Positions 1 through 8,380 of a DNA stretch of 58,178 nt are shown in pieces. This DNA is from DASYML01 sp036399835 (lineage in GTDB: Bacteria; Acidobacteriota; Blastocatellia; Pyrinomonadales; Pyrinomonadaceae), in the NCBI GenBank assembly GCA_036399835.1, contig DASWMI010000198.1, positions 1-58,178 of the forward strand, given 5' to 3'. The notes under the pieces are model-generated. The model was not told the origin of the DNA and did not search any database. It saw only the letters and a program-made list of their open reading frames with translations. Position 1 is the first letter of the stretch, and each line of letters begins with the position of its first letter. The translations under genes and the position numbers were made by a program.

Positions 1-41
1 ATAAAAGGTTTTCTATTGATGATTGAAGATTGACGAGAGCT

Positions 42-923
42 TTACTGTTTTCTTTGCGCAGGGATAATCTTGAGCTTGAGTTTCTCAGCGCCGCGCACAG
101 CTTCCATTTCATATTCCTCTCCGGCTTTCATCTCTGCGAGCGCGTAGGTGTAATCGTAAACATTGCGCACTTCGCGCCCGGCCAGCCTGACAATCCGGTC
201 ACCCGCCTTGAGTCCGGCTCTGGCTGCGGGCGAATCTTCGCGCACGCCGTCGAGCAAGAGGCCGTCGCCGGAATCCGCGTAACTCGGAATCGTGCCTAGG
301 TAGACGCGGAAGGCTACAGCGCCCCTCGTGTTGTCGCTTTTGGCGATGGCGTAGGTGGGCCGCTTCTCGCTCGCGTCAATCGAGCGCAGGACCTGGGCGA
401 TAAATGAGAGGATGCGCGCTTCGTCCGTGTAGTTGATCCTGTCGGATGTGTCCGAGGGTTTGTGATAATCCTCGTGTGTGCCGGTCCAGAAAAAGAGCAC
501 GGGCACGCGTTTGGCGTAGAAGGAGGAATGATCGCTCGGCCCATAACCGTCTTCGTTGAGCGTCAACGCAAAGGCCCTGCTCTCGTCAACGCTGACGACT
601 GTTCTTCCGTTCGCGCTCGTGACGATGGGGAAGCTCTGCATAAAACGCATTATGCCGGGCGCGGGTGCGAGCCTGTGTACTTCGCCGCCCGGCTTTAACC
701 CGAGCCGCGCAAACTCACGCGCGATATAATTGGCCGCCGCGTCAGCCCCCCGAGTACCCGTCCTGCGCCCTTCAAATTCATCCGAGGCGAGCATCAAGAC
801 ATGCGCGCGCAAACGCTCGGCGCTCGGCGCGTACTGGTCCACACCCAACTGCTGTTGCTGCTGTGCGAAGACACTCGCCGCCAGAAAGAGGACCAGAAGA
901 AGATGTAAAAATTTTTGACGCAT
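42..923 (-). CDS. M28-family peptidase with PDZ domain, internally deleted
   Basis: 293 residues. A signal peptide (about residues 1-20, ending in a Gln run) is followed by the N-terminal M28 segment (EFEGRRTGTRG, about 50-60), then abruptly by the C-terminal M28 segment (EDGYGPSDHSSFYAK and EDYHKPSDT, about 125-160) and a PDZ domain (about 205-285). Family members with this architecture are normally near 550-600 residues; the PA domain and the metal-binding HxD, DD and EE motifs between these segments are absent. Only the last zinc-ligand His (in YHKPSDT) is left. The frame is open across the junction at about residue 105-112. It can hardly be an active aminopeptidase; it may be a decaying gene, a PDZ-bearing remnant with a new role, or an assembly collapse. 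It follows the TolB-like gene at 119 bases. Confidence 0.8.
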   Translation of the reverse strand: MRQKFLHLLLVLFLAASVFAQQQQQLGVDQYAPSAERLRAHVLMLASDEFEGRRTGTRGADAAANYIAREFARLGLKPGGEVHRLAPAPGIMRFMQSFPIVTSANGRTVVSVDESRAFALTLNEDGYGPSDHSSFYAKRVPVLFFWTGTHEDYHKPSDTSDRINYTDEARILSFIAQVLRSIDASEKRPTYAIAKSDNTRGAVAFRVYLGTIPSYADSGDGLLLDGVREDSPAARAGLKAGDRIVRLAGREVRNVYDYTYALAEMKAGEEYEMEAVRGAEKLKLKIIPAQRKQ

Positions 924-1041
924 AACTTTTAGCTGGATGCTGAATGAGATTTTAAGGAATCAGGGTCGGGATTAGATAATGCTCGACGGTTGGTCTTCGG
1001 CTGCTTGTTAACTCCTATCCGATATTCTCCATCCCTCGCCT

Positions 1042-2103
1042 TTAATCTTTCCAATCAGCGATGAAGACATTGGTATCGCCGCGCGTTTTGGCGTGACGGT
1101 TCGAGGCGAAGACGAGCTTTTTGCCGTCGGGCGAGAACATCGGGAAGCCGTCAAAACTCTCGCTGTATGTGATGCGCTCCAGTCCCTCGCCGTCTGTCTT
1201 AATCATGTAGAGATCGAAATTGCGGCCCTTCGGGTCGTTAATGTTCGAGGCGAAGATGATGCGCTTGCCGTCCGGAAAAAAGTAGGGCGCGAAGCTGGCC
1301 GCGCCCAGGTGTGTAACCTGCCTCTTGTTTGTGCCGTCGGCGTTCATGACCCAGATTTCAAAGATGTTCGGCTCGATCAGGTTCTCGGCCAGACGCTGTT
1401 TATAGCGCGCAATCTCCGCCGCCGTTTTCGGATGATAGGCGCGATAGACGATCTGTTTACCGTCCTTCGAGAAAAAAGGTCCGCCGTCATAGCCAAGCTC
1501 TCTGGTCAGGCGTCGAACATTTTTGCCGTCCGCCCCCATCGTGTAGATGTCCAGGTCGCCGTCGCGCGTCGAAGTAAAAACAATTCTGCGCCCGTCTGTC
1601 GAGATGGTCGCCTCCGCATCGTAGCCGGGAGCGTCTGTCAGACGCTTTAAGTCAGAGCCATCCGTGCGCGCCGTGAAAATATCATAAGAGGGATAGATGG
1701 CCCAGACATAGCCGCGAGAAAAGTCCGGCCTCGCGGGGCACTCAGCCGCGCCCATAAAGGTTGAAGAATAGAGAATGCGCCGATGATACGGGAAGAAGTA
1801 AGAGCAGGTCGTCCGCCCCTTGCCGTTTGAGACCATGCGTAGGTCAGAGCCATCGGCGCGCATTGTGTAAATCTGGTCGCACTCGCGCCCGTCTCGCCTC
1901 GATTGAAAGATTAGTTGCTTGCCGTCGCCGGAGAAATAGGCTTCGGCATTCTCGCCGCCGAAGGTCAACTGCCTCATCCCGCCAAGATGCTTTTCGGCAG
2001 GCAGCGCGGGCGAATCATCCTGCCAAGCGGCGGTGGACGATTGTGCGAGGACAAGCGTGAGGCTCAAGAGAGCGAGTGCAGGAAGTGCTCGAAACGTTCT
2101 CAT
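1042..2103 (-). CDS. Secreted TolB-like PD40 beta-propeller protein
   Basis: 353 residues with a signal peptide (about 1-25, ending before AAWQDD). Repeated PD40 units follow, recognisable by F-S-x-DGKxLxFxSxRDG and YTMxADGxxxRxLT patterns around residues 45-75, 85-115, 140-165, 170-200, 205-235, 265-300 and 310-350. This is a TolB-C-type propeller, exported to the periplasm or surface. Such proteins bind ligands or peptides; a specific substrate cannot be read from sequence. The gene is followed in the same direction by the M28+PDZ gene, so a joint role in peptide handling is possible but inferred. Confidence 0.85.
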   Translation of the reverse strand: MRTFRALPALALLSLTLVLAQSSTAAWQDDSPALPAEKHLGGMRQLTFGGENAEAYFSGDGKQLIFQSRRDGRECDQIYTMRADGSDLRMVSNGKGRTTCSYFFPYHRRILYSSTFMGAAECPARPDFSRGYVWAIYPSYDIFTARTDGSDLKRLTDAPGYDAEATISTDGRRIVFTSTRDGDLDIYTMGADGKNVRRLTRELGYDGGPFFSKDGKQIVYRAYHPKTAAEIARYKQRLAENLIEPNIFEIWVMNADGTNKRQVTHLGAASFAPYFFPDGKRIIFASNINDPKGRNFDLYMIKTDGEGLERITYSESFDGFPMFSPDGKKLVFASNRHAKTRGDTNVFIADWKD

Positions 2104-2171
2104 AAAATTTTCGCGCCGGGATTCGAGACAATTTGCCGGGGTTCAAGCTCAACTGCCAAACGCAAACAGGG

Positions 2172-3257
2172 CTAACCGTTCTTTCTCTCAAACTCTTTCA
2201 TAAAAGAGACGAGCGCCTCTACGCCTTCGCGCGGGAAAGCATTGTAGATAGAGGCGCGTATCCCGCCGACCGAGCGGTGGCCCTTGAGTCCGTCCATCCC
2301 GGCTGCGGTCGCCTCCTGAGCAAACCGCTTTTCCAGCTCTTCCGTCGGTAAACGGAACGTGACGTTCATCAAAGAGCGCGCGTCTGCGTCGGCGTGACCG
2401 CGATAAAATCCGGTCGCGTCAATCGCTTCGTAGAGAATCCCGGCCTTCAACTCGTTCTCGCGCAGCATGGCTTCAAGCCCGCCCTTCTGCTTGAGCCACT
2501 GGCAGACGAGACCGATGATATAAATGCCGAAGGTGTTGGGCGTGTTATAGAGCGACTTGTTTTCAACGTGCGTGCGATAGTCCAGCATCGTGTGCAGCCC
2601 TTCGGGAATACGCGCCAGCAGGTCGTCTCGCAGGATGACGAGGGTTACGCCGCTCGGCCCCATGTTCTTCTGCGCGCCCGCGTAAATGAGCGCGTACTTT
2701 TCAACAGCCACGGGCCGCGAGAGAATATCCGACGAAGCATCTGCGACGAGCGGGACATCGCCCGCTTCAGGCTCATGCTTCCACTCGACGCCCTGTATCG
2801 TCTCGTTGGTCGTGAAATGCAGGTAGGCCGCACTCGGATCAAGCTTTAGCTCGTCTGGTCCGGGAACGCGCGTAAAGTTGCCATCGTCCATGCTTGCGGC
2901 GACGTTGACCGCGCCCTCTTTTTTCGCCTCCTTGAGAGCCTTCTTGCCCCAGCTTCCGGTGATGATGTAATCGGCGCTCTGCCCTTCAGCCAGAAAGTTG
3001 ATGGGAATCATGGAGAACTGTAGGCTCGCGCCGCCCTGCAAGAAGAGGACGCGATAGTTGGAGGGAATATTCAGCAACTCGCGCAAATCCGCTTCGGCTC
3101 GACCGATAATCTCGTCGAAAGCCTTGGAGCGATGGCTTATCTCCAGGATGGACATGCCGACACCCTTGAGCGCCAACAATTCGCGCTGCGCCTCTTCCAG
3201 CACAGGCACGGGCAGGACAGCCGGACCGGCGCTGAAGTTATAGATTCTTTCCGTCAT
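2172..3257 (-). CDS. serC: Phosphoserine aminotransferase
   Basis: 361 residues, the usual length for SerC. It starts with the diagnostic YNFSAGPAVLP segment, contains LFLQGGASLQFSM, and carries the PLP-binding lysine in AGAQKNMGPSG (about residue 195). It converts 3-phosphohydroxypyruvate plus glutamate to phosphoserine in the cytoplasm, the second step of serine synthesis. The start has a good Shine-Dalgarno (GAGGAGC, 7 bases upstream). It lies downstream of serA, separated by an SDR gene and a 130-base hairpin-containing spacer. Confidence 0.97.
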   Translation of the reverse strand: MTERIYNFSAGPAVLPVPVLEEAQRELLALKGVGMSILEISHRSKAFDEIIGRAEADLRELLNIPSNYRVLFLQGGASLQFSMIPINFLAEGQSADYIITGSWGKKALKEAKKEGAVNVAASMDDGNFTRVPGPDELKLDPSAAYLHFTTNETIQGVEWKHEPEAGDVPLVADASSDILSRPVAVEKYALIYAGAQKNMGPSGVTLVILRDDLLARIPEGLHTMLDYRTHVENKSLYNTPNTFGIYIIGLVCQWLKQKGGLEAMLRENELKAGILYEAIDATGFYRGHADADARSLMNVTFRLPTEELEKRFAQEATAAGMDGLKGHRSVGGIRASIYNAFPREGVEALVSFMKEFERKNG

Positions 3258-3332
3258 CTTTTTAGCTCCTCAATTCGGTGAGCAGTAAAAAAACTGCTTG
3301 CGCTTTACTGCTTAGAACAGATGTCAAAACCA

Positions 3333-3439
3333 GCCACCGCAGGCGCAGAGACACAGAGAACAAATAAATAAGAAAGATGTGTAGCAGAGTTTTATAAAAT
3401 CTTAATTCATCTACTCTGTGCCTCTGTGTCTGCGGTGGC
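3333..3439. repeat. Long inverted repeat of CACAGAG words
   Basis: Arm 3333-3358 is the near-perfect reverse complement of 3414-3439 (3 mismatches in 26). Outside it TCAAAACC (from about 3324) pairs again with GGTTTTGA (to about 3456). The arms are built of CAGAG/CACAGAG words and the ends read GCCACCGCAG/CTGCGGTGGC. It sits 33 bases past the SDR stop, between SDR and serC. It could be a terminator or attenuator, or a small non-autonomous repeat element. Confidence 0.75.
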
Positions 3440-3472
3440 TCATCTTCAGGTTTTGAAATAATCTCTTAATGC

Positions 3473-4264
3473 TTACTGTTTCCCATCCTTGTTTCCGTAT
3501 TTCGGACGGATGGCTGCGCCAGCGGCGCGCAGGACAAGAGCGCGCGGGACGAGCCGCTCGGCTTCAATCATCAGGAAGTTGGCCCAGCCGGAAATGATGT
3601 GACTCTTGCGCCGCTTGAGACCGCTGAGCGCCGTCTGGACCACTTCTTCCGGTGTCTGGACGGCGCGCATCCCGGGCCTCTCGATTCCGGCGGCGTTAAA
3701 AAAGTTGGTCTCCGTCACGCCCGGGCACAAGGCCATGACGTGAACGCCAGCCGCGCGATTCTCTTCCCACAATGCTTCGGAGAAAGAGAGCACGAAGGCT
3801 TTAGTGGCGGCGTAGGTCGCCATAAAAGGGACTGGCTGAAAGGCCGCGGTCGAAGCGACATTGATGATCGCGCCGCTCTTACGCTCGCGCATTGGTCCAA
3901 GAAAGAGATAGGTCAGCTCGACGAGCGCCTTGATGTTGAGGTCAATCATCTGCAACTGCCGCTCGATCTCTTCGGCCATAAACTCGCCCATCGAGCCGAA
4001 GCCCGCGTTGTTAATCAAAAGCTCGACCTCAAGCCCACGTCCACGCGCTTCTTCAAAAAGCTTTCGGCCCGCGCCCGCCCCGCCCAAATCCATCGCCACA
4101 TACTGAGCATTAATATTATGCGCGCGGCCCAGCTCATTACAGAGCGCCGCCAGCCTGTTTTCGGTGCGCGCGACGAGCAGCAGATTATCGCCCTCAGCCG
4201 CCAGCCTCCGCGCAAAGGCTTCACCAATCCCGCTCGATGCGCCCGTGATGAGTGTGGTTTTCAT
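3473..4264 (-). CDS. Short-chain dehydrogenase/reductase (SDR)
   Basis: About 263 residues from the ATG at 4264. The Rossmann TGASSGIG motif comes directly at the N-terminus, NNAG at about residue 85, and the active-site Ser and YAATK (YxxxK) at about 138-155. An upstream in-frame start (4294) would add ten residues before the Rossmann strand, so the internal ATG is preferred. It is a classical NAD(P)H oxidoreductase of unknown substrate, of the type often annotated as short-chain reductase of the DltE/YqjQ kind. It lies between serA and serC in the same direction, but nothing in the sequence ties it to serine synthesis. Confidence 0.88.
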   Translation of the reverse strand: MKTTLITGASSGIGEAFARRLAAEGDNLLLVARTENRLAALCNELGRAHNINAQYVAMDLGGAGAGRKLFEEARGRGLEVELLINNAGFGSMGEFMAEEIERQLQMIDLNIKALVELTYLFLGPMRERKSGAIINVASTAAFQPVPFMATYAATKAFVLSFSEALWEENRAAGVHVMALCPGVTETNFFNAAGIERPGMRAVQTPEEVVQTALSGLKRRKSHIISGWANFLMIEAERLVPRALVLRAAGAAIRPKYGNKDGKQ

Positions 4265-4332
4265 AAAGCAGTCATCTAGTCCTTCAGCAGCCACCGGTCC
4301 ATAAAAAGCAAGCCCACACGAGGAAAGCCAGG

Positions 4333-5541
4333 CTACTGTAGATTTAAAACATCCACCTCGATAATGTCGGAATTTTCTGCGCGCAATCTCGCGAGCGTTT
4401 CGCGCGGCGGCTCGCTTTCGAGATTGATACGCGCGACCGCCGCCTCAGAGCCTTCAAAGATAATGTTCTCCATCTCCTGCACGTTGATGTTGGCTGTCTT
4501 GATCGCGTCGAGCACTGTGGCGAGCACGCCTGGCCTGTCGCGGTGGCGCACGACAAGGCGATGCGTGGCGGGTGTGCGCTCGGCCAGGTTGACGACGTTC
4601 GGCACTTTCCCCGTCTCCTTGAATGATTGGACGATGCGCACAGTCTCAGCGGCGATGGCTTCCTGTGCCTGGTCCGTCGAAGCGCCGATGTGGTGCGTGC
4701 CGTAAAGGTTCGGCTCGCGTGCAATCTCGTCCGTGAATTCGCCCGTCGCGGACGAAGGCTCTGCGGCGTAAACGTCCAGGCCCGCACGAATCCCGCGCTC
4801 GCGCATGGCACCGAGCAGGGCTGGCTGGTCCAGAACCTCGCCGCGCGAAGTGTTGATGAAGTATGCGCCAAGGCGCATGGCTTGAAAAAAATCTGCCTTG
4901 ATAAGTCCGCGCGTTTCCGGCTTTAAGGCCAGATGCACGCTCACGATGTCTGCGGCGCGTGCGACATCCAGCAGGCTCTCTTTGTACTCAACGCCCAATG
5001 CTTCGGCGCGCTCCGGCGTGAGGCTGCGACTCCAGGCGACGACAGGCATCCCGAAGGCTGCGGCGCGCGGAATCATCTCCTGTCCGATCTGCCCGACGCC
5101 GACGAGTCCGAGCGTGCGACCATAAAGCCCGCGCGCTTTCGAGAACTCCTTTTTATTCCACTGGCCCTGCCTGAGCGTGGTCACGTTGTCCGCGATGCGA
5201 CGGTCGAGCGCGAGAATCAACGCGAAGGCCAGCTCGGCGACGGCGATGGAATTCTTGCCGGGACAGTTTGAGACGTAGATACCGCGCCTTGAAGCGGCGG
5301 CCACGTCAATCGTGTTATAGCCCGCGCCCGCGCGGACCACTAACTTGAGCGCGCCTGCATCAAGCATCGCCTCGCTCACTTTGGTCGAGCGCACGACCAG
5401 CACATCAGGCTTCCCCTCCCTGATGGCCTGGACCAGCGCCTCGTCCTTCAAATCAGGCTCGCACAAGACCTCGCAACCAAGAGCCGCGAGCGCCTCCTGC
5501 CCGGACTGCTCAAATTTATCAGCTATCAAAACACGCATCAT
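4333..5541 (-). CDS. serA: D-3-phosphoglycerate dehydrogenase
   Basis: 402 residues. The substrate-binding domain includes VVRAGAGYNTID, the NAD-binding domain GxGxxG is LGLVGVGQIGQE (about 145), INTSRGEV follows (about 230), and the catalytic His is in THHIGAST (about 285). A C-terminal ACT domain (about 328-402, RLVVRHRDRPGVLA) suggests serine feedback. This is the short SerA type with ACT but without the intervening ASB domain. It catalyses the first step of serine synthesis. Two ATG codons in tandem form the start. Confidence 0.96.
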   Translation of the reverse strand: MMRVLIADKFEQSGQEALAALGCEVLCEPDLKDEALVQAIREGKPDVLVVRSTKVSEAMLDAGALKLVVRAGAGYNTIDVAAASRRGIYVSNCPGKNSIAVAELAFALILALDRRIADNVTTLRQGQWNKKEFSKARGLYGRTLGLVGVGQIGQEMIPRAAAFGMPVVAWSRSLTPERAEALGVEYKESLLDVARAADIVSVHLALKPETRGLIKADFFQAMRLGAYFINTSRGEVLDQPALLGAMRERGIRAGLDVYAAEPSSATGEFTDEIAREPNLYGTHHIGASTDQAQEAIAAETVRIVQSFKETGKVPNVVNLAERTPATHRLVVRHRDRPGVLATVLDAIKTANINVQEMENIIFEGSEAAVARINLESEPPRETLARLRAENSDIIEVDVLNLQ

Positions 5542-5555
5542 TCAAGTCCTAAATC

Positions 5556-5645
5556 AAGAGTCTGAGAGTCTGAGAGTCTGAGAGTCCGGAGTCAAAGGCC
5601 GGTTTTCTGACTCTCAGACTCTGAGACTCTCGGACTCTCAGACTT
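5556..5645. repeat. Octamer-word hairpin (GAGTCTGA)n after the DUF1015 gene
   Basis: The arm 5556-5593 consists of tandem GAGTCTGA octamers. The arm 5608-5645 is its imperfect reverse complement (TCAGACTC words), with a loop of about 14 bases. The second arm ends one base before the DUF1015 stop codon, and the first begins 14 bases before the serA start. A similar set of words recurs at 12499-12568. Possible transcription attenuator or mRNA-stabilising structure between cistrons. Confidence 0.8.
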
Positions 5646-5646
5646 A

Positions 5647-6873
5647 TTAAATCGTGTGAATCAACAGGCCGTCGCGTAGCTTCGGCTCGAACCAGGTTGA
5701 TTTGGGCGGCATGATGCCGCCGGCATCCGAGACGCGCAGGAGGTCTTCGACCGTGGTCGGGTACATCGAAAAGGCGACCGCCGCATGGCCCTCGTTAACC
5801 AGCCTCTCAAGCTCTTCGGTTCCGCGAATCCCGCCGACGAAATCTATACGCTTGTCTGTCCGCACATCCTTAACCCCCAGGATAGGGTCGAGCAGATAAT
5901 CCTGAAGCACGCTGACATCGAGTGCAGCGATTGGATCAGAGGAGCGCGCGTTGCCTTCTTTCAAGGTCAGGCCGTGCCAGCGCCCGCCCAAGTACATGCT
6001 GAAATGTCCGGGCGAGGGCGGAGCGGGTCTGGCCTCCCTGTGAAACTCGAAATGCTCGCCGACCGCCTCGAAAAATTCTTCCGGCGAAAGATGATTGAGG
6101 TCGCGGACGATGCGGTTGTAGGGGAGTATCTGCAACTGGTCCGCTGGAAAGAGCACGGCGAGAAAAAAGTTGTACTCCTCATCGCCCGTGTGCGCGAAGC
6201 TGTTTGACCTTAGTTCTGCGCGCGAGCGGCTGGCGCTGGCGGCGCGATGATGCCCGTCCGCGATGTAGAGCAGGTCCACTTCTCGAAATATCTGGACGAA
6301 CCGCACGGGGTCCGCGATGTGCCAGACCGTGTGACGTATACCGTCCGGCGCAGTGAAATCATAAAGCGCCTCGCTCATGGTCGTCCCCATGACCATCTCG
6401 TCTATGTCTCTGTGCTGGCGATAGGTTAAGAAGACAGGGCCGGTCTGCGCACGCAGCGTCAGGATATGACGCGTGCGGTCGTCCTCCTTGTCGCGCCTCG
6501 TGCGCTCGTGCTTGCGTATACGGTTATCGTCGTACTCGTCAATGGAGCAGCAGGCGACGAGGCCCACCTGCTCATGCTGGCCCATCACCTGACGATAGAG
6601 ATAGAGGCTCGGCGTCTCTTCTTCAATCAGAGGACACTCTTTGACGAGGCGGTTGAAATTTTCCTGCGCCTTGGCATAGACGGCATCGCTGTAGATGTCG
6701 GTGCCATCCGGCAGATCAATCTCCGGACGCGAGACATGAAGAAAGCTGAAAGGACTGCCCTCTGCCAGAGCGCGAGCCTCTTTCGTATTGACGACATCAT
6801 AAGGGACGCTAGCGACCTCTGCGGCCCTCTCGGCAGGCGGGCGCAGAGCGCGGAAGGGATGTATCACAGCCAC
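5647..6873 (-). CDS. DUF1015 family protein, serine-locus partner
   Basis: About 408 residues. Typical DUF1015 features: N-terminal HPFRALRPP, PYDVVN (about 25), FLHVSRPE (about 45), KHERTRRDKEDDRTRH (about 120), ADGHHRAA (about 205) and C-terminal GIMPPKSTWFEPKLRDGLLIH. A TTG at 6906 extends the frame, but GAAGGAG lies 11 bases before the GTG at 6873, where homology begins, so that start is preferred. It is first in the run DUF1015-serA-SDR-serC. The family is repeatedly found beside serA in bacteria; no SerB-type phosphatase is seen here, so a role in the missing phosphoserine step is conceivable, but this is inference. Confidence 0.9.
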   Translation of the reverse strand: MAVIHPFRALRPPAERAAEVASVPYDVVNTKEARALAEGSPFSFLHVSRPEIDLPDGTDIYSDAVYAKAQENFNRLVKECPLIEEETPSLYLYRQVMGQHEQVGLVACCSIDEYDDNRIRKHERTRRDKEDDRTRHILTLRAQTGPVFLTYRQHRDIDEMVMGTTMSEALYDFTAPDGIRHTVWHIADPVRFVQIFREVDLLYIADGHHRAASASRSRAELRSNSFAHTGDEEYNFFLAVLFPADQLQILPYNRIVRDLNHLSPEEFFEAVGEHFEFHREARPAPPSPGHFSMYLGGRWHGLTLKEGNARSSDPIAALDVSVLQDYLLDPILGVKDVRTDKRIDFVGGIRGTEELERLVNEGHAAVAFSMYPTTVEDLLRVSDAGGIMPPKSTWFEPKLRDGLLIHTI

Positions 6874-7043
6874 AGCGGAACGTACTCCTTCGACGTGAAT
6901 CGTCAACCGCGAACCGCAAGCCGGACGCGCACACGGCGCAGCCTCTCTGACTCACGCTTCCGCGATCTACCATTGACGAGCTTTCCCTAAGACTATCCGC
7001 TTGTGAGTTTATAGGCAAGAGCAGGAATCAGGGATGAGATGAT

Positions 7044-7144
7044 GGATGAGAGGCGAGCGATGAAGTAGAAAGTGGATTGAGCTAAGCTTTTATAGAGCAA
7101 TTCGCTCAGTCCACTTCATCCTTCATCGCTCGCGGCCTTCATCC
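7044..7144. repeat. Long inverted repeat at the desaturase stop codon
   Basis: The arm at about 7044-7082 matches the reverse complement of 7104-7144 with a few mismatches and small gaps. Words of the type GATGAAG/GATGAG and AGTGGA-TGAGC recur. The second arm overlaps the stop codon of the desaturase gene. A loop of about 20 bases is AT rich. Probably a terminator or 3'-end structure of the desaturase transcript. Confidence 0.7.
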
Positions 7145-8050
7145 TTGTTCTTCAGGAGTTGGGGATTGCATCTGGACCAGCGACGCAGTGTTTGGCAGTT
7201 GGACGGGTTCTCTTTGGCGCGCGGGCAGGCTCGCCAGCTTGATTGATTTTGCCAGGCCGAGCAGTTGGAGCGTGCGTATCCCCCACCAGTTGACATCAAT
7301 CTCATACCAGGCGAGGCCGTGGCGCGCGGCCCTCGGGTGCGCGTGATGGTTGTTGTGCCAGCCTTCGCCGAAGGTCAGCAGTGCGACCCACCAGTTGTTG
7401 GTCGAATCATCTTCGGTCTCAAAGCGGCGTCTGCCCCAGACGTGCGTTACGGAGTTAACGAACCAGGTCGCGTGCAGCCCCACTGTGACGCGAAAGAAGA
7501 TGCACCACATCATGAAGGGCCAGCCGCCGACGGCGAGCAGCGTGATGCCGAGGATGGTCAAAGGCAACCAGTAGTATGTGTCAAGCCAGACGTGAAAGCG
7601 GTCTTTCATCAGGTCCGGCGCGTAACGCTCAAGGACTTCCGTTTCATGCTGCTGCGCGGTGCCTCTCAGAATCCAGCCCATGTGCGCCCACCAGCGTCCG
7701 TCGCGCGGCGTGTGCGGGTCTATGCCCGGCACGTCCGAATGTTGATGATGCAGGCGATGCGTGACGACCCACGCAATCGGCCCGCCTTCGAGCGTGAGCG
7801 TCGCGCAGATAGTCAGAAAATATTCAACCAGCTTCGGCGTTCGATACCCGCGGTGCGTCAAGAGCCTGTGATAGCCCATCCCTACGCCGAGGCTGCCCGC
7901 GACCCAACTGAAGAAGAGTGTCAGCCCGATGGCCCACCAATTCCACATAAAGAGCGCAGCCAGAGCGCCGACGTGAAAGAGGATCATAAAGCTGGCGGTT
8001 ATCCAGTTAATCTTCTCCAACTTATTTTTGTTGACAGTAACTTGACTCAT
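7139..8050 (-). CDS. Acyl-CoA/fatty-acid delta-9-type desaturase
   Basis: About 303 residues from the ATG at 8050, preceded by AGGGG at 5 bases; an upstream frame extension to 8104 lacks homology. Membrane di-iron desaturase: three His boxes HRLLTH (about 62), HRLHHQH (about 100) and HNNHH (about 238), with hydrophobic segments in pairs at about 15-55 and 145-195. It introduces a cis double bond into saturated acyl chains for membrane fluidity control, using an external electron donor. The gene is alone in its stretch. Confidence 0.93.
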   Translation of the reverse strand: MSQVTVNKNKLEKINWITASFMILFHVGALAALFMWNWWAIGLTLFFSWVAGSLGVGMGYHRLLTHRGYRTPKLVEYFLTICATLTLEGGPIAWVVTHRLHHQHSDVPGIDPHTPRDGRWWAHMGWILRGTAQQHETEVLERYAPDLMKDRFHVWLDTYYWLPLTILGITLLAVGGWPFMMWCIFFRVTVGLHATWFVNSVTHVWGRRRFETEDDSTNNWWVALLTFGEGWHNNHHAHPRAARHGLAWYEIDVNWWGIRTLQLLGLAKSIKLASLPARQREPVQLPNTASLVQMQSPTPEEQG

Positions 8051-8158
8051 AGTGTCCCCTCTAGCTTTAAGAGCGATGCAAACGTTGACGCGACCCATCC
8101 GCATTCCTGACTTTTAACTCGCGACCCGCAGGTTCTGTTTAGAGGCTCGCGAGGACTC

Positions 8159-8380
8159 TTACTTGTACCTGTAAGTGATACGGCCTCTCGACAAATCATA
8201 GGGGGACATCTCTATGCTAACGCGGTCGCCCGGAAGAATGCGTATAAAATTCTTGCGCATCTTGCCTGAAATCTGCGCGAGCACGACATGCTCCGTGCCT
8301 TCCAGGCGGACCTTGAAAAAAGCATTGGGCAGCTTGTCTATCACCAAGCCCTCTGCCGGAATCAAATCTTCTTTAGCCAA
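8159..8380 (-). CDS. infA: Translation initiation factor IF-1
   Basis: 73 residues, a full-length S1-fold IF-1 (AEGLVIDKLPNAFFKV, HVVLAQISGKMRKN, DLSRGRITYRYK). It binds the ribosomal A site during initiation. The start codon is TTG (8380), 7 bases after AAGGGAG. An ATG four bases upstream, in another frame, opens a three-codon frame (ATG ATT GGC TAA) that overlaps this start, which might lower or couple initiation. It is not placed in a ribosomal-protein cluster here. Confidence 0.95.
   Translation of the reverse strand: MAKEDLIPAEGLVIDKLPNAFFKVRLEGTEHVVLAQISGKMRKNFIRILPGDRVSIEMSPYDLSRGRITYRYK

Noticed and set aside
1093..1650. 185-codon open frame on the plus strand opposite the TolB-like gene
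   Set aside because: It is a shadow of the PD40 gene: no family features and a GC-rich opposite frame; the minus-strand protein has clear repeats.
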